A DNA stretch of 64,000 nt, taken from assembly GCA_965248545.1 (NCBI GenBank), contig OZ252110.1, positions 1,178,001-1,242,000 on the forward strand, read 5' to 3'. Every line of letters starts with the position of its first letter. Within the stretch, counting starts at the first letter, position 1. This document shows, one piece after another, positions 9,546-18,562 of the stretch. The notes under the pieces were generated by a model. The model saw only the letters and a list, made by a program, of their open reading frames with translations, was not told the origin of the DNA and searched no databases. Made by a program: the position numbers and the translations under genes. This stretch comes from Alteromonas_E sp965248545 (GTDB lineage Bacteria > Pseudomonadota > Gammaproteobacteria > Enterobacterales > Alteromonadaceae).

Positions 9546-10883
9546 ATGAACTGGGCAAATTTCGCTGTGCGTATCTGGCTCTACAGTGTTTTGATGTTAA
9601 CCGGGAGTACACTAACATTCGCGAGCAATGATCACGAGCAAACCCTAACTGCTCAACAGTCTGATCCCAGAGTTCTACAGTGGATGCAAGGATTCCCGCC
9701 GCCCGTCGATAAACGTATTACCCAACCCGATAGTAACTTTTTTAGTTTTCCAAAGTTACGCTGGTCGGTCTGTCATATGCAGGAATTGTTACCGACAACA
9801 GCCGTCAAACGTCACCCATATCAAGCGTTCCCTTTATCGTATTCGCTAGTCCCAGAGATAGATGCCATTACGTTCACACCGAGCAACCGTGAAGCTCGCA
9901 TGACATGGAGAGATAGCCTTGCTGAAAACTATACCGATGGCCTGTTGATCCTGCACCGTAACAAAGTAGTGTACGAGTATTACAGCGGATGCCTTACGCC
10001 ACATCAACCGCATGCAGCAATGTCGATGACCAAATCCTTTACCGGATTGTTGGCCGAAATTCTGATCGCGAGCGATCAACTAGATGAACAAGCCTTGGCC
10101 TCATCCATCATCCCTGAACTACACAATTCAGCATTCGGCGATGCAACGGTAAGACAGGTCATGGACATGACCACCTCGCTCCAATACAGCGAACACTACG
10201 CTGACCCTAATGCGGACATTTGGAAATACAGCTACGCGGCCAATCCACTGCCTAAACCGCCTGAATATGACGGCCCAATTGGCTATTTCGAGTACTTACA
10301 AACCGTCGCTAAAGACCAAGCCCACGGCAGAGCATTTGGCTATAAAACCGTAAATTCAGATGTGCTTGGGTGGATTCTAGCGCGGGTGAGCGGCAAGCCA
10401 TTCCAAGACTTGGTAAGCGAGTATCTGTGGCGCAAGATCGGTACAGAAAACGACGCAAATATCACAGTGGATGCACTCGGAACAGCATTTGCTGGAGGAG
10501 GTTTAAGCGCTACATTGCGGGACTTAGGTCGAATAGGGCAACTGATGTTAGACGAAGGCAAAGTCGATGGTATGCAAGTAATCCCTAAGGCCGCAGTTGA
10601 TAGCATCAAAAAAGGAGGCGACAAACAAGCGTTCAAACTCGGAGGCTTTAGCTCACTCCCCGGTGGCAGTTATAAAAGCATGTGGTGGGTATTTCACAAC
10701 TCGCATCAAGCGTTCGCAGCACGGGGTGTACATGGTCAAACGATCTATGTTGATCCAACTGCCGAAATGGTGATTGTGAGACTAGCGTCACATCCAAGTG
10801 CCGCAAATGCCGTTATTGACCCAACATCACTGCCAGCCTACCAAGCCGTTGCTGAGTATTTACAAGCCATGAACCGCAATTAG
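9546..10883 (+). CDS. Secreted serine hydrolase, class C beta-lactamase fold
   Basis: A 445-residue penicillin-binding-protein-like hydrolase of the 6-aminohexanoate-dimer hydrolase/esterase type. A signal peptide spans about residues 7-26 (ending in FASND). The SxxK nucleophile motif is S160-M-T-K163 (AAMSMTKSFTG). The second-motif Tyr lies in SLQYSEHYAD, and a third motif HGQ (RGVHGQTIYVD) replaces the KTG of beta-lactamases. Substrates in this family include esters, amides and D-amino peptides, so no exact function can be given. A Shine-Dalgarno (AAGGAAAA) precedes the ATG. The gene is divergent from the ECF sigma factor. Confidence 0.87.
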   Translation: MNWANFAVRIWLYSVLMLTGSTLTFASNDHEQTLTAQQSDPRVLQWMQGFPPPVDKRITQPDSNFFSFPKLRWSVCHMQELLPTTAVKRHPYQAFPLSYSLVPEIDAITFTPSNREARMTWRDSLAENYTDGLLILHRNKVVYEYYSGCLTPHQPHAAMSMTKSFTGLLAEILIASDQLDEQALASSIIPELHNSAFGDATVRQVMDMTTSLQYSEHYADPNADIWKYSYAANPLPKPPEYDGPIGYFEYLQTVAKDQAHGRAFGYKTVNSDVLGWILARVSGKPFQDLVSEYLWRKIGTENDANITVDALGTAFAGGGLSATLRDLGRIGQLMLDEGKVDGMQVIPKAAVDSIKKGGDKQAFKLGGFSSLPGGSYKSMWWVFHNSHQAFAARGVHGQTIYVDPTAEMVIVRLASHPSAANAVIDPTSLPAYQAVAEYLQAMNRN

Positions 10884-10902
10884 ACGCATCAGTGGATGCG
10901 TC
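10883..10902 (+). terminator. Hairpin after the serine hydrolase gene
   Basis: GACGCATC and GATGCGTC form an 8-bp stem with a 4-base loop starting at the last base of the stop codon. No T-tract follows, so termination efficiency is doubtful. Confidence 0.45.
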
Positions 10903-11031
10903 CTAAACACATTGCCAGGGCACTGCTAAACGACCGAGGTAACACTATGGTCTTATCCGCTTTAAAGGTTAATTTCATTCATCATAAATCCTGTGTAAAC
11001 TGTCATTTTCGACAATCACTGGTAACCTATC

Positions 11032-11925
11032 ATGGCGAGAAAATACCCGCCTCTTCATTTGTTCAGTATTTTTGAAGCTGCTGCTCGACATGAAAATTTC
11101 AAACAAGCCAGTGAAGAGTTGTTTTTAACCCCTTCCGCGATAAGCCATCAAATTAAATCACTGGAAGAATTCATTGGATTTGAACTGTTCCAACGAAAGA
11201 GTCGCGGCGTGCAACTCAACGCCGCTGGGGAGATGTATTTAAACTACGTCCGCCAAGGGCTGGATAGTTTTGAATTGGGTACCCAAAAGGTCATTTCCAA
11301 GTACTCCTCTCCAGCATTAAAAATATCAACGTTTAGTACGCTGGCTAGCCATGTTGTGATTCCACAACTTGGCCATTTTCAGAATGCTCATCCGGAAATT
11401 GATATTCGCATCGAGACCAGTACAGATATGCGTGATTTACGCTATGAGGACTATGACATTGCGCTGCGGATCGGACAAGGTTCATGGCCAGGAGTAGAAG
11501 CAAAAGTATTATTTGAAATTTACATTACGCCGGTGTGTTCACCTGAATTCGCGGCTAAACACAATCTCACTGACCTGGCCCAAATCAGTCAAGTGCCGCT
11601 GATTGACTTAAGTAATATGGACGATGTCTGGCGTCGCTGGTCACAACGCGTTGGTATTGATGAAATAACATCGCAAGAACACCTAGCTTTCAACAACTAT
11701 GATTACGCAATGCGAGCTGCCGAACAGGGGCTAGGTTTAGCCTTGGCGATGCTGCCGATTGAAAGCCAAGCGATAAAATCGGGCAAATTAGTTGCACCGT
11801 TCGCGGTCAGAACAAAATATGAACAAGACATGTATGCGGTATACCGCAGTGAAGATAAAACCCGCCACGATATTCGCTGTTTCCTAGATTGGCTCATCGA
11901 CTCGCCTCAACTACAGACCAATTAG
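11032..11925 (+). CDS. LysR family regulator, GcvA-like
   Basis: A 297-residue LysR-type regulator. The N-terminal winged HTH (about 1-65) carries the GcvA-group text LHLFSIFEAAARHENF and LTPSAISHQIKSLEEF. The effector-binding domain covers about 88-292 and includes YDIALRIGQGSWPG. GcvA relatives control amino-acid catabolism or drug resistance genes that usually lie next to them. Here the neighbours are a serine hydrolase upstream and a small membrane protein downstream, both on the same strand. The target cannot be told from sequence. Confidence 0.88.
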   Translation: MARKYPPLHLFSIFEAAARHENFKQASEELFLTPSAISHQIKSLEEFIGFELFQRKSRGVQLNAAGEMYLNYVRQGLDSFELGTQKVISKYSSPALKISTFSTLASHVVIPQLGHFQNAHPEIDIRIETSTDMRDLRYEDYDIALRIGQGSWPGVEAKVLFEIYITPVCSPEFAAKHNLTDLAQISQVPLIDLSNMDDVWRRWSQRVGIDEITSQEHLAFNNYDYAMRAAEQGLGLALAMLPIESQAIKSGKLVAPFAVRTKYEQDMYAVYRSEDKTRHDIRCFLDWLIDSPQLQTN

Positions 11926-12036
11926 CCAACAATAGATGAATTTCATTCACCATTTGTGTGAATATTTTCCTTTTGTCGTTGACCGCTGCACGCTCTACTA
12001 TTGCCCTATCAAAACGCGCTTGTAGAGGAACTAAAC

Positions 12037-12336
12037 ATGATGCTATCTACGCAAATACAGCTGTTACGAGTATCCACGGCAGCGATTGCCATTATATTGG
12101 CTAGCCTGCCCTTTTTTATTCAAACAAGTTTGTTCACCATGCTGGTGATCATGCCATCTGCACTACTCGCAATGCTCTTTATCGCTGCGCTGGCAGAGCA
12201 AGCCTTGATGGAGCGCCCAATAACCGAACGAAAGTCCGCCAAGATATTCGCGTTCTCGCCTTTGCAACCAGTGAAATTCAGTGCCTTGAGAATCACTTCA
12301 ACCTGCAAATGGGCCGGTTGCAAGTGTGCCGCCTAA
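12037..12336 (+). CDS. Small hypothetical membrane protein
   Basis: A 99-residue protein with two adjacent hydrophobic helices (about residues 11-27 and 34-54) and a basic C-terminal tail with two Cys (CKWAGCKCAA). I do not recognise the family. The ATG at 12037 follows an AGAGGAA ribosome site; the frame also opens with a TTG at 12001 without a site. The gene lies alone between the LysR gene and a PspB-like gene. Confidence 0.5.
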   Translation: MMLSTQIQLLRVSTAAIAIILASLPFFIQTSLFTMLVIMPSALLAMLFIAALAEQALMERPITERKSAKIFAFSPLQPVKFSALRITSTCKWAGCKCAA

Positions 12337-12495
12337 GTGATTGTATCCGGGGTCTCGGCCCCGCGCCCCTTTGGCTTATCGGTGGGTTTGCGACAGGTGA
12401 ATGACAATTAAATGATCAAATTGTGTAATAAAAAACGTGCACACCAGACTAGTACCTGTAATTCGACGTTTAAATGTGTCTAACAGGAGAATACG

Positions 12496-12768
12496 ATGGA
12501 ATTGATCAAAGTAACCTTTATTTTAACCACTGTGTTGTCGATTTCCTTAGCGGTCGCATGGCTAGATCACAAACACAACTGGCGTCTTATCGATTGGTTT
12601 AACGGCAGAGTTTCCAACCCATTCATGCAAGCTGAATCAAGCAGCACAAGCAAAGTTATTGCCGAAAAAGATGAGACAATTGCTGAGTTGAGAGCGCGAG
12701 TCGAGGTCTTAGAGAAAATCGTGACCGAACCCGCATATGAGCTAAATAAGAAAATTAATCAGCTTTAA
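12496..12768 (+). CDS. PspB-like small membrane/coiled-coil protein
   Basis: A 90-residue protein with one N-terminal membrane helix (about 5-22), a linker, and a C-terminal coiled coil (about 55-75, DETIAELRARVEVLEKIV) ending in YELNKKINQL. The layout resembles phage-shock protein B and stand-alone relatives that modulate envelope-stress regulators. No pspA, pspC or pspF is nearby, so participation in a Psp response is only a suggestion. The ATG is preceded by ACAGGAGAA, a strong ribosome site. Confidence 0.6.
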   Translation: MELIKVTFILTTVLSISLAVAWLDHKHNWRLIDWFNGRVSNPFMQAESSSTSKVIAEKDETIAELRARVEVLEKIVTEPAYELNKKINQL

Positions 12769-12773
12769 GTGCT

Positions 12774-12817
12774 GGCATTGGGCAGCCAAATCAATTGCCC
12801 TGCCATATTTGACTACT
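12774..12817. terminator. Imperfect hairpin between convergent genes
   Basis: TGGCATTGGGCA and TTGCCCTGCCA form an imperfect stem around an A/T-rich loop between the PspB-like gene and the convergent nitrilase gene. There is no clear T-tract. It is probably a weak shared terminator. Confidence 0.35.
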
Positions 12818-13766
12818 CATCGGTCAGTTTTAACGTGCTCTGTCGCTGGCGATTAACCAGTAGCTGTGTCACATCAGGTCGAGAATAGTGTCCTACAGGA
12901 TCAAAATTGTGACGCTCTTCTAGGACTCTTGTGTGGTCAATTTCAGCGACAAAAACACCTTCGCAGTTGAGTTGTGGCTCAATAACCCAGGTGCCATCCG
13001 GTGCAGCGAGACAAGACGCTCCGTTCGCTAAGAATTCTGGAGCATCAGCGATGAGTTCATCGAGGTACGGTGTTTCAGCTGGGAAATCCTGTGGCCGCAT
13101 TAGGCCCGACACTGACATCACAAAGCTCCTCCCCTCTTTCGCAATAAATCGGGTTATATCATGTGTGTTGTGCTCACCGCCTGGCCAAATTGCAACGCGG
13201 AGATCTTCCCCTTGCGCATAGAGTGCAGCTCGAGCGAGCGGCATCCAGTTTTCCCAGCAATTCAAGGCACCTAGGGTAAAGGGGGCGAGATCAAACGTTC
13301 TTAATCCATGCCCGTCGCCGGGAGACCAAGTCAATCGCTCTTCATACGTGGGCATCAGCTTGCGGTGTACATTGGCAATTTCGCCACAGGCATCAATGTA
13401 AACCAAAGAACAATAGAGACTATGACCGCCGCGATCGCTAGCCCGTTCTGCGGTGCCAAGAACAATCGCAATATTGCGCTGTTTTGCAAGTTGACATAAC
13501 GGTGCGAGGTCGCCGCGCTCAATATTCACAGCCTGCTGAAGGTAGTGCGCGTGTATTTGCTTTTGTTTGGGTGAATTAAACTGTGCGCCGCCAGTGCGCT
13601 CTAGCCAAAATGGATAACCTGGCAATAGCGACTCACCGAATGCCACAAGTGTTGCCCCTTGTTCCGCGGCTTCCAAAACAGCCTGCATAATCTTGTCTAG
13701 TGTCGCCGTTCGGTTGAGCCATACCGGGGCCAGTTGTGCTAACGCGACTTTTCGAGTGGTTTCCAT
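12813..13766 (-). CDS. Nitrilase-family carbon-nitrogen hydrolase
   Basis: A 317-residue member of branch 1 of the nitrilase superfamily, predicted to hydrolyse nitriles to acids and ammonia in the cytoplasm. The triad is complete: Glu45 (FGESLLPGYP), Lys136 (HRKLMPTYEERL) and Cys170 (LNCWENWMPLAR). The CWEN signature is that of true nitrilases rather than amidases or Nit/Fhit proteins. Length matches bacterial nitrilases. The gene is divergent from a GGDEF gene and convergent with a PspB-like gene, so context does not reveal the substrate. Confidence 0.88.
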   Translation of the reverse strand: METTRKVALAQLAPVWLNRTATLDKIMQAVLEAAEQGATLVAFGESLLPGYPFWLERTGGAQFNSPKQKQIHAHYLQQAVNIERGDLAPLCQLAKQRNIAIVLGTAERASDRGGHSLYCSLVYIDACGEIANVHRKLMPTYEERLTWSPGDGHGLRTFDLAPFTLGALNCWENWMPLARAALYAQGEDLRVAIWPGGEHNTHDITRFIAKEGRSFVMSVSGLMRPQDFPAETPYLDELIADAPEFLANGASCLAAPDGTWVIEPQLNCEGVFVAEIDHTRVLEERHNFDPVGHYSRPDVTQLLVNRQRQSTLKLTDE

Positions 13767-13916
13767 GAGGTTCTCTTTTCATTGGCTATACTGTGAACAG
13801 AACGTTCAGATTACTAGAAACTTTCGCTAATTTGACCAACATTCGTCGAAACACCGATTCTCAACGGCCTGAACAGTTGAAAACATCAGTAACAGAGACA
13901 GATAGAGAGTATTACC

Positions 13917-15167
13917 ATGAGCCAGCAACCCGTGATCCGTGTACCCCGATCGGTATTGGAACATATTGATGAAGGCGTTTTATTGCTGGATGCACAGGGA
14001 AACGTTGAATTTGAGAATAAGATGTATCAACAATTGCCTGCAGAACTGCGCGAAATGTTGCGCTTGCGAGCGATTCAAAAGAGGCTTCTCCCGGTAAGCT
14101 GGTTTGATGAACATTGCGTTAAAAGTGTAGCACTTGAGAGCGGCAGTGCAGTGCTTGTGAGCACATCAAAGCGAGCTCAAACACTGGCTGAGCAAACGCT
14201 TAAAACCATGATTTCAGCATTCGAGCAAAACCCTGATATATACGCCGCTGCAACGGACGCAATTCAGCAGTGTTTGGGCTGGCGATGGGTGGCCATTACG
14301 CGGTTCAACGCACCACGTCATCTAGAAGTGCTTTCCATCGTCGACAATCAACAAACGCTGTCCAACTATGATTATGATATTGCGGGGACGCCTTGTGAAT
14401 TGGTGGTTGATTCGAATCAGTTTACCGTTTTTGCCGATGTCGAATCGCAGTTTCCTGACCACAGTGCAATGCAAGAAATGGGCGCAAAGACCTTTGCTGG
14501 TCTTATCTATAGAGGCACTGATAACCAAGCACTTGGTCACGTCATGGCAATGCATGATCACAGTGATGTAGATTTCGGTGCTGCTGAAGATGTCATCCGT
14601 ATTGCAACTGTCGTGCTTGCATCCCAATTCCAGTTACACAGCACAGTTACGCAGCTTGAAACCGCTAAACAAGAAGGGCGAATGGATAGCATGACCGGTA
14701 TCGGTAACCGACTAGCTTTTGATGATTGTGTAGCGCAAGCACTTGGTCAATATCGACATGGTGACCAAAAAGCGTGGACCATTGCAATTGTCGATTTAGA
14801 CAACCTTAAACCACTAAACGATCAGGTTGGACATGCCGCTGGCGACAGCTTTATTAAATTGATGGCAAGTGAATTGGCAAGCTTAGGCAGACAAACGGAC
14901 CGAGCCTTTCGGTTGGGTGGTGATGAATTCGCAATTGTGTTCGAACACGATGCCCATGACTTTACCGACGTTATAAAGCTAAGGTTTCGCCATGTCATTC
15001 AGCGTATTCGAGCCAATTTGCGCTTTGACATCGACGCATCAATTGGCTTCGCCTCGCTCGCTGAGGTCAATGGCGATGCCGAAATGTGGTTTAAACTCGC
15101 CGATCAGCGCATGTATCGACAAAAGAAAAAGCATCAAACGGAGCAGCACCCAAAAACCATGCAATAG
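13917..15167 (+). CDS. Diguanylate cyclase (PAS-like, GAF and GGDEF domains)
   Basis: A 416-residue soluble protein. Residues 1-60 resemble a short PAS-like start (LEHIDEGVLLLDAQGNVEFE). About 90-240 form a GAF-like domain, and about 250-410 a GGDEF domain. The catalytic motif is intact (RLGGDEFAIVF). An RxxD inhibitory site (RQTD) lies the standard five residues before it, so the enzyme probably makes c-di-GMP and is product-inhibited. No membrane segment is seen, so the signal is likely cytoplasmic. Followed on the same strand by a DUF2891 gene after 83 bases. Confidence 0.9.
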   Translation: MSQQPVIRVPRSVLEHIDEGVLLLDAQGNVEFENKMYQQLPAELREMLRLRAIQKRLLPVSWFDEHCVKSVALESGSAVLVSTSKRAQTLAEQTLKTMISAFEQNPDIYAAATDAIQQCLGWRWVAITRFNAPRHLEVLSIVDNQQTLSNYDYDIAGTPCELVVDSNQFTVFADVESQFPDHSAMQEMGAKTFAGLIYRGTDNQALGHVMAMHDHSDVDFGAAEDVIRIATVVLASQFQLHSTVTQLETAKQEGRMDSMTGIGNRLAFDDCVAQALGQYRHGDQKAWTIAIVDLDNLKPLNDQVGHAAGDSFIKLMASELASLGRQTDRAFRLGGDEFAIVFEHDAHDFTDVIKLRFRHVIQRIRANLRFDIDASIGFASLAEVNGDAEMWFKLADQRMYRQKKKHQTEQHPKTMQ

Positions 15168-15250
15168 GTATACAACCGACCTGCTACAAATTACTATCGC
15201 TTAGCGTTAACATGATTAGATAACACTGGACTATTCAGAACGGACTAAGC

Positions 15251-16345
15251 ATGTTTAAAACCGCACTTGTCGCGCTTTCATGTTCAACAATACTCACTGC
15301 AACCGCGCTGGCGGAGACGCGCAGTGAACAAAGTAATTATGAAGCTGTATTCTCGAACCTAGCATTAAACTGTATTCACCAAGAGTACAGTAACAAAATT
15401 GCCCACTACATCAACAGTGATGATGATATTAAGCCTCCTCGCGAGCTCTATCCCGCGTTTTATGGATGCTTTGACTGGCACTCCTCTGTACATGGCCATT
15501 GGCTACTTGTCAGACTACTAAATACGAGTAGTGATAAGGTTGACACAGCGCGCATCATAGACAAACTAAACATCAGCTTTAGTGCCGAAAACATCGCTGG
15601 AGAGCTCGCCAACTATCAACGTGAAGGCATGAAGTCCTTTGAACGACCTTATGGAATTGCATGGCTACTACAACTGACTGCTGAACTAAGGGAATCCCAG
15701 ATTAGCCAAGCTAAGCAGTGGCTAACGAACCTTCGCCCATTGGAGCAGCAGGCGGTCGCAAACATCAGTGAATGGTTACCTAAACTAACGTTTCCAATCC
15801 GCACCGGCGAGCACAGTCAAACTGCATTTGCATTCGGGTTGATGCTTGATTGGAGTCGCATAGCGGGCGATATTGAGTTTGAAAAGCTGCTCACCCAGCG
15901 GATTAAAAGTTTGTATGCGGAAGATGTAGACTGCCCTTTGTCCTACGAGCCATCAGGACAAGACTTCCTTTCACCCTGTATTGCGCAAGCTGACTTGATG
16001 CGCCGAATCATGGACAACGCTCAGTTTGCTGAATGGCTAACTACCTTTTTTCCATCGCTGACCGGAAACAGTAATGCCGATTGGCTTGTTCCTGGAGTTG
16101 TGACCGATAAAAGTGATGGCAAACTGGCGCATCTAGATGGCTTGAACACCAGTCGTGCATGGATGTTAGAAGGTATTATTAGCGGTTTACCCGCTAATGA
16201 CGCGCGCATAAAGCCGATAGCCTTGGCGGTAGAGTCCCACCGTAAAGCCGGGCTAGACGCAGTTTTAGGTGACATGCATTACATGGGTAGTCATTGGCTA
16301 GGAAGTTTTGCAACCTACCTACAAACGCAACGTGGATTGCAATGA
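15251..16345 (+). CDS. DUF2891 family exported protein
   Basis: A 364-residue protein with a signal peptide (about 1-21, ending in ALAET). It has the DUF2891 pattern: early Cys and His residues (LNCIHQEYSNKIAHYI), then ELYPAFYGCFDWHSSVHGHW near residues 70-90, and HSQTAFAFGLMLDW further on. The family is of unknown function; the conserved His/Trp/Cys residues suggest a toroid-like enzyme or binding fold. Its stop overlaps the start of a PstS-like binding protein (ATGA), so the two are likely made together. Confidence 0.8.
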   Translation: MFKTALVALSCSTILTATALAETRSEQSNYEAVFSNLALNCIHQEYSNKIAHYINSDDDIKPPRELYPAFYGCFDWHSSVHGHWLLVRLLNTSSDKVDTARIIDKLNISFSAENIAGELANYQREGMKSFERPYGIAWLLQLTAELRESQISQAKQWLTNLRPLEQQAVANISEWLPKLTFPIRTGEHSQTAFAFGLMLDWSRIAGDIEFEKLLTQRIKSLYAEDVDCPLSYEPSGQDFLSPCIAQADLMRRIMDNAQFAEWLTTFFPSLTGNSNADWLVPGVVTDKSDGKLAHLDGLNTSRAWMLEGIISGLPANDARIKPIALAVESHRKAGLDAVLGDMHYMGSHWLGSFATYLQTQRGLQ

Positions 16346-17190
16346 AACCGCATAACGAACGATGTAGGGTAGCGAAACTCACTTTCGTACTTACGATTGT
16401 CACTGTTGCCACATTAGTCTACCCCACCCATCTGTTGGCTTCAGATAAACTGCTTATTGACGGTTCCACCGGGGTCAAACCACTGATTGCTGCGCTAGCT
16501 AACCAATATGCCGAGGCTGCCGATAATCCCAAGGTAGTTATAGGCGAAGGCTTACGTCCGAACGATCGAATCCAGGCCTTGCTCGACGGCAACATTGATA
16601 TCGCCATGGCCAGTCATGGCATTGACGCGGAACGGCTTTATCGGCAAGGTCTAAAGGTCCATAAAATTGCCATTACGGCTGTCGTTCTCGGTGCGAATAG
16701 CAGTGTTGAGGTCTCAAATATATCAAATCAACAGCTGTGTGATATCTACGCTGGCCAACTCACTGACTGGCGCCAACTCGGTGGTCAATCTCTAGCCTTA
16801 ATCCCACTTATCCGCCCATTTGATGAAGTCGATACTGAAGTCATTAATATGCAAATCCCCTGCTTTAACAAAGCGATGGTACCTTCGCACGTAGCCGTTT
16901 ATGAAAAATCTGGACAAATGGCCAAAGCAATCGCAAAGACTCCGGGCGCCATTGGGATGACAACCTTGGTTAGAGTCGCGCAAAGCAAAGGGAAAATTAG
17001 AGCACTCGCCTTGAATGGTGTGCTACCCGCGGCACGTAACTTGGCCAGCGGCAATTACCCGCTTGTCCGTAACATGTATCTTATTACCGCACAGCAACCG
17101 ACGGATATGGTAACGGCTTTTATCACATTCGTGCGCAGTCCAATAGGTGACAAAATCGTACGCCAGAATAACGCCGCTCCGGCCTCTTAA
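16342..17190 (+). CDS. PstS-like periplasmic substrate-binding protein
   Basis: A 282-residue protein with an N-terminal hydrophobic signal (about residues 8-30, ending in LLASDK). It is followed by a PBP-like-2 fold typical of phosphate/tungstate/molybdate-type binders: DGSTGVKPLIAALANQY, DIAMASHGI and FNKAMVPSH. No permease or ATPase gene is adjacent, so it may act as a sensor or adhesion protein rather than in transport. I start at ATG 16342, which overlaps the DUF2891 stop. The frame reaches back to 16294, but that part lies within DUF2891. Confidence 0.78.
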   Translation: MKPHNERCRVAKLTFVLTIVTVATLVYPTHLLASDKLLIDGSTGVKPLIAALANQYAEAADNPKVVIGEGLRPNDRIQALLDGNIDIAMASHGIDAERLYRQGLKVHKIAITAVVLGANSSVEVSNISNQQLCDIYAGQLTDWRQLGGQSLALIPLIRPFDEVDTEVINMQIPCFNKAMVPSHVAVYEKSGQMAKAIAKTPGAIGMTTLVRVAQSKGKIRALALNGVLPAARNLASGNYPLVRNMYLITAQQPTDMVTAFITFVRSPIGDKIVRQNNAAPAS

Positions 17191-17215
17191 GCGACACACA
17201 ATGCCGTTGTGTCGC
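17191..17215. terminator. Hairpin between convergent PstS-like gene and envZ
   Basis: GCGACACA and TGTGTCGC form an 8-bp stem that exactly fills the gap between the two stop codons. There is no T-tract on either side. It is likely a bidirectional transcription barrier. Confidence 0.5.
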
Positions 17216-18553
17216 CTACAATTGGCTCAAACCACTCTTATCTACTGGCAAGTAAAATTTAACCACCAACCCACCCTCAGGGTGGTTTTCGATGCGAATT
17301 GAACCACCATGCATATCAATGATTCGTTTGGTGATTGCGAGCCCTAACCCCGACCCTGTGCTGCCATGGGCGGCTCCACGGGCTTTGTCACCACGCACAA
17401 ACGGCGAGAACAAAGACTCAATATCTTTTTCATCAATCCCGGCACCGAAGTCCCTAACTTCACAATGGATCTGACTTCGACGTTGGTCAAAACGCGTACT
17501 GATGTTGATCTTAGGGCTGCCATATTTGAACGCATTCTCGATCAGGTTATCTAACACTCGTTTGATCGCGATCTTACGCATGTGGCTTTTGGGTATAGCT
17601 CTTAGGTCAAGACTGATATCGTGCTTTTCATCAACCAAACGCACTTGAACCAACTCATGAATAACGTCATTTAAATCGACTAATTCACGTTTTTCGCTGT
17701 GATCTAAACGCGCGTAATCAATGAACTGGTCGATAATATCGTTCATGTCCTCGATATCATTCACGATCCCTTCTTTCACCCAGTCTTGCTCTTCCGGTAA
17801 CATCTCAGTGGCCAAGCGAATCCGCGTCAATGGCGTGCGCAAATCGTGCGAAATACCGGCTGTCATCAAGGTTCTATCGTCTTCAAGCTGCTTAATTCCC
17901 CTAGACATACGGTTGAAGGCTTTGGTCACCGCCATCATTTCACTGGTCCCACCTTCGCGTAAGGGGCGCGGGAAATACCCACGACTTACCGCGAGTGCGG
18001 CCGCTTCAAGCGACTTCAGTGGTCGGTTTACACGCCTTACAAATAGCCAGCCGCCCAACACACTGAGCACACCGATCACCATCAAAATCATGGTTACAGG
18101 TGCAATATTGCCTCCAGATACACCGCGCAAAGGAATAATGACCCACAATCGCTCAGTTGAATCTAGGGCAACCCAAACTCCCCATTCCGTTTCAGAACTA
18201 TCAAGAGGCCCAATGAAGACCTCTGCATTGCGGTTGAGTTCGCGCGACACAGGATTTGAAATGACGCTGTAGTAGGTAGCTTTCTCAAGCCCAAGTTCCA
18301 TGGCCTGCTCATCATCTACGATGCGGATGCCGGTGTTTGTGTAGAAAGTGTTGCGCTGCTCGAGATTTCGCGTGTGCACATTTTCACTGATAATCACTTG
18401 CACATGATCAGCTATCAAGCCACTCATTTGCTGGTAGCTAGGACGGACAAAATAGTAAGTAACGCCAAGATAAGAGACCACTTGGTTAATCAATAGCAAA
18501 ATACCGATTAACAGAACGGTCTGCCCGAAGGCACTGCGGGGCAGGACGCGCAT
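17216..18553 (-). CDS. envZ: Osmosensing histidine kinase EnvZ
   Basis: A 445-residue inner-membrane kinase that phosphorylates OmpR. TM1 is at about 12-37, a periplasmic domain at 38-152, TM2 at about 154-173, followed by HAMP and the H-box with His near 236 (GISHDLRTPLTRIRLATEML, almost identical to E. coli EnvZ). The N-box (NLIENAFKYG), G1 (DFGAGID) and G2 (GSGLGLAITKRI) are intact. The ATG at 18553 lies ten bases after the ompR stop; a GTG one codon earlier is also possible. The tandem ompR-envZ order is conserved. Confidence 0.93.
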   Translation of the reverse strand: MRVLPRSAFGQTVLLIGILLLINQVVSYLGVTYYFVRPSYQQMSGLIADHVQVIISENVHTRNLEQRNTFYTNTGIRIVDDEQAMELGLEKATYYSVISNPVSRELNRNAEVFIGPLDSSETEWGVWVALDSTERLWVIIPLRGVSGGNIAPVTMILMVIGVLSVLGGWLFVRRVNRPLKSLEAAALAVSRGYFPRPLREGGTSEMMAVTKAFNRMSRGIKQLEDDRTLMTAGISHDLRTPLTRIRLATEMLPEEQDWVKEGIVNDIEDMNDIIDQFIDYARLDHSEKRELVDLNDVIHELVQVRLVDEKHDISLDLRAIPKSHMRKIAIKRVLDNLIENAFKYGSPKINISTRFDQRRSQIHCEVRDFGAGIDEKDIESLFSPFVRGDKARGAAHGSTGSGLGLAITKRIIDMHGGSIRIENHPEGGLVVKFYLPVDKSGLSQL

Positions 18554-18562
18554 CACTAACGC

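Noticed and set aside
12348..12363. CGGGG/CCCCG hairpin after the small membrane protein gene
   Set aside because: Only a 5-bp stem and no T-tract; too weak to call a terminator.
13794..13808. TGAAC-N5-GTTCA dyad between the nitrilase and cyclase genes
   Set aside because: Arms of five bases occur by chance at this frequency; no second supporting feature.
17721..18272. 183-codon open frame antisense to envZ
   Set aside because: A shadow of the conserved envZ gene; composition is Ser/Ile-rich as expected for antisense.
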